This document shows, in pieces, positions 4,952-5,645 of a stretch of DNA of 5,645 bases (its first letter is position 1; the number at the start of each line of letters is the position of its first letter). The notes beneath the pieces are model-generated. The model saw only the letters and a program-made list of their open reading frames with translations, ran no database searches and had not been told where the DNA came from. This DNA comes from Eubacterium sp. (GTDB taxonomy: Bacteria; Bacillota_A; Clostridia; Lachnospirales; Lachnospiraceae). Location of the stretch: NCBI GenBank assembly GCA_024687845.1, contig JAILEL010000106.1, forward strand, positions 1-5,645. The letters are read 5' to 3'. The position numbers and the translations under genes are program-made.

Positions 4952-4975
4952 ACAAAAGTTCCTCCTTCATAAAAT

Positions 4976-5004
4976 CTTATACAAAACTTACAATATTTTA
5001 TTAA
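4976..5004 (-). promoter_or_regulatory. Candidate promoter for leader ORF and HTH gene
   Basis: On the minus strand TTAATA (4999-5004) and TATAAG (4976-4981) have a 17-nt spacer, matching 4 of 6 and 5 of 6 consensus bases. Initiation would fall near 4969, almost at the leader ribosome site, leaving a very short 5' end. A better -35 (TTGACT, 5008-5013) exists but has only a poor -10 at the right distance. Read-through from the methyltransferase gene is an alternative source of transcript, since I see no convincing terminator between them. Confidence 0.3.
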
Positions 5005-5032
5005 GAAAGTCAATCAAAGACTAAATCTCCTG

Positions 5033-5645
5033 TTATAGCTCCTTCTTCTTTACTATGAGATGATGGAAAAATGCTATACTTCTAAACTCCTCTATCTCTG
5101 AAACTCTCATTTCCAGTTTTTCCATCTCATCCTGCCAGCTTTCATCAGAATGTTTTTCCTGATTTTGCTGCATATCCCAAAATGTACGTATACCATAGGT
5201 TTTCTCGATGCTCAGCTCAGGACACCATTTCAATATATCCTCATCATCGTAGTATCTGATTTTTCCGAACTTGGAAGCTGTGGAATCTTCTCCATCTAAA
5301 AGCGCATTTGCCTTCTCAAAATCATCCAGCAAGACTGCCATTTGCATAACTCTGCCATAACGATTATGCTTTACGATTGATATATATCCTGTAGGTTTCA
5401 AAACTCTCGAAAGCTCTCGGAGGACTTCGGATTTATCATCTATATATTCCAATACATTGTGACAGATTATCACATCAAATGTATCATCCTTGAATTCAGA
5501 AAGTGCTTCCACGCTGCCAACTATCTGCGTATATTCATTATCCTTCCAGGCATCCTTTAGCATTTCATCCCAAGGTTCTATGGCTGTTACCTTATTAGCC
5601 TTAGCAAAATGATCCGCTGTGATTCCTTCGCCACTTCCAAAATCC
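5033..5645 (-). CDS. Class I SAM-dependent methyltransferase, SmtA/CmoM-like (5' end off window)
   Basis: About 203 residues are present and the frame is open to the window edge, entering at DFGSGEG. That is motif I (DxGxGxG), which binds S-adenosylmethionine. AIEPWDEML follows, with the acidic motif II residue (E) after a short strand. Then come GSVEAL, DDTFDVIICHNVLEYIDD (motif IV) and VLRELSRVLKPTGYISIVKHN (motif VI-like), then a lysine- and glutamate-rich C-terminus ending IVKKKEL. The HNVLEY block, the HNRYGRVMQM block and the later GIRTFWD are laid out like CmoM/SmtA, which methylates carboxymethoxyuridine in tRNA. The resemblance is recalled, not computed, so a generic methyltransferase label is safer. 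Only the first few dozen residues appear missing. The ATG at 5561-5563 is internal, not the start, because motif I lies upstream of it. Confidence 0.85.
   Translation of the reverse strand, partial: DFGSGEGITADHFAKANKVTAIEPWDEMLKDAWKDNEYTQIVGSVEALSEFKDDTFDVIICHNVLEYIDDKSEVLRELSRVLKPTGYISIVKHNRYGRVMQMAVLLDDFEKANALLDGEDSTASKFGKIRYYDDEDILKWCPELSIEKTYGIRTFWDMQQNQEKHSDESWQDEMEKLEMRVSEIEEFRSIAFFHHLIVKKKEL

Noticed and set aside
4985..5013. TTGACT as the -35 of the leader/HTH promoter
   Set aside because: The -10 at 17 nt is TAAGTT, only 3 of 6 to consensus; kept as an alternative only.
4988..5017. Nine-codon TTG-initiated ORF (MIDFLNKIL) after the methyltransferase gene
   Set aside because: It has an AGGAG at workable distance but a weak start codon and overlaps the candidate promoter; too short to support alone.
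1..5645. CRISPR array, tRNA, rRNA, insertion sequence or prophage genes
   Set aside because: No regularly spaced repeats, no tRNA-like fold and no transposase or phage structural gene could be recognised.

Overview
The window looks like chromosome from a low-GC Gram-positive, most likely a Lachnospiraceae-type Clostridia. I infer this from AT-rich intergenic DNA, frequent AGA and ATA codons, AGGAGG ribosome sites, U-tailed terminators and the look of the proteins. No species can be named from sequence alone. Every supported gene lies on the minus strand, so transcription runs from high to low coordinates.

Layout in transcription order. (1) 5645-4520: the 3' part of a SAM-dependent methyltransferase whose 5' end is off the window, then an unusually structured leader (an 8-codon ORF and two hairpins), then a 92-residue HTH protein resembling the CD3324/Mor-like family, closed by a perfect 12-bp terminator. 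(2) 4488-3322: two GNAT acetyltransferase genes, closed by a terminator. (3) 3258-459: a promoter followed by a RimJ/RimL-type GNAT, an ArsC-family (YusI-like) thioredoxin-fold protein, a wrecked MFS transporter and a NudC-type Nudix NADH pyrophosphatase, ending at a strong terminator. (4) 506-1: the 5' part of an FtsX/MacB-type ABC permease that runs off the window.

Two small regulatory designs stand out. At 459-508 the nudC terminator hairpin contains the permease's ribosome site and AUG in its 3' arm and an extended -10 promoter element in its 5' arm. Read-through RNA would therefore hide the permease start, while RNA begun at the internal promoter would expose it. At 4845-4951 a short well-primed leader ORF ends inside one hairpin, which abuts and slightly overlaps a second hairpin that pairs with the Shine-Dalgarno of the HTH gene. 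This resembles translational attenuation.

The third notable item is gene decay. The MFS gene has a stop at codon 7 and an out-of-frame internal deletion of roughly 400 bp. A 29-bp near-copy of part of the neighbouring arsC gene sits at its 3' end. The rest reads as ordinary accessory and housekeeping genes. I see no CRISPR array, tRNA, rRNA, intact mobile element or recognisable defence system.
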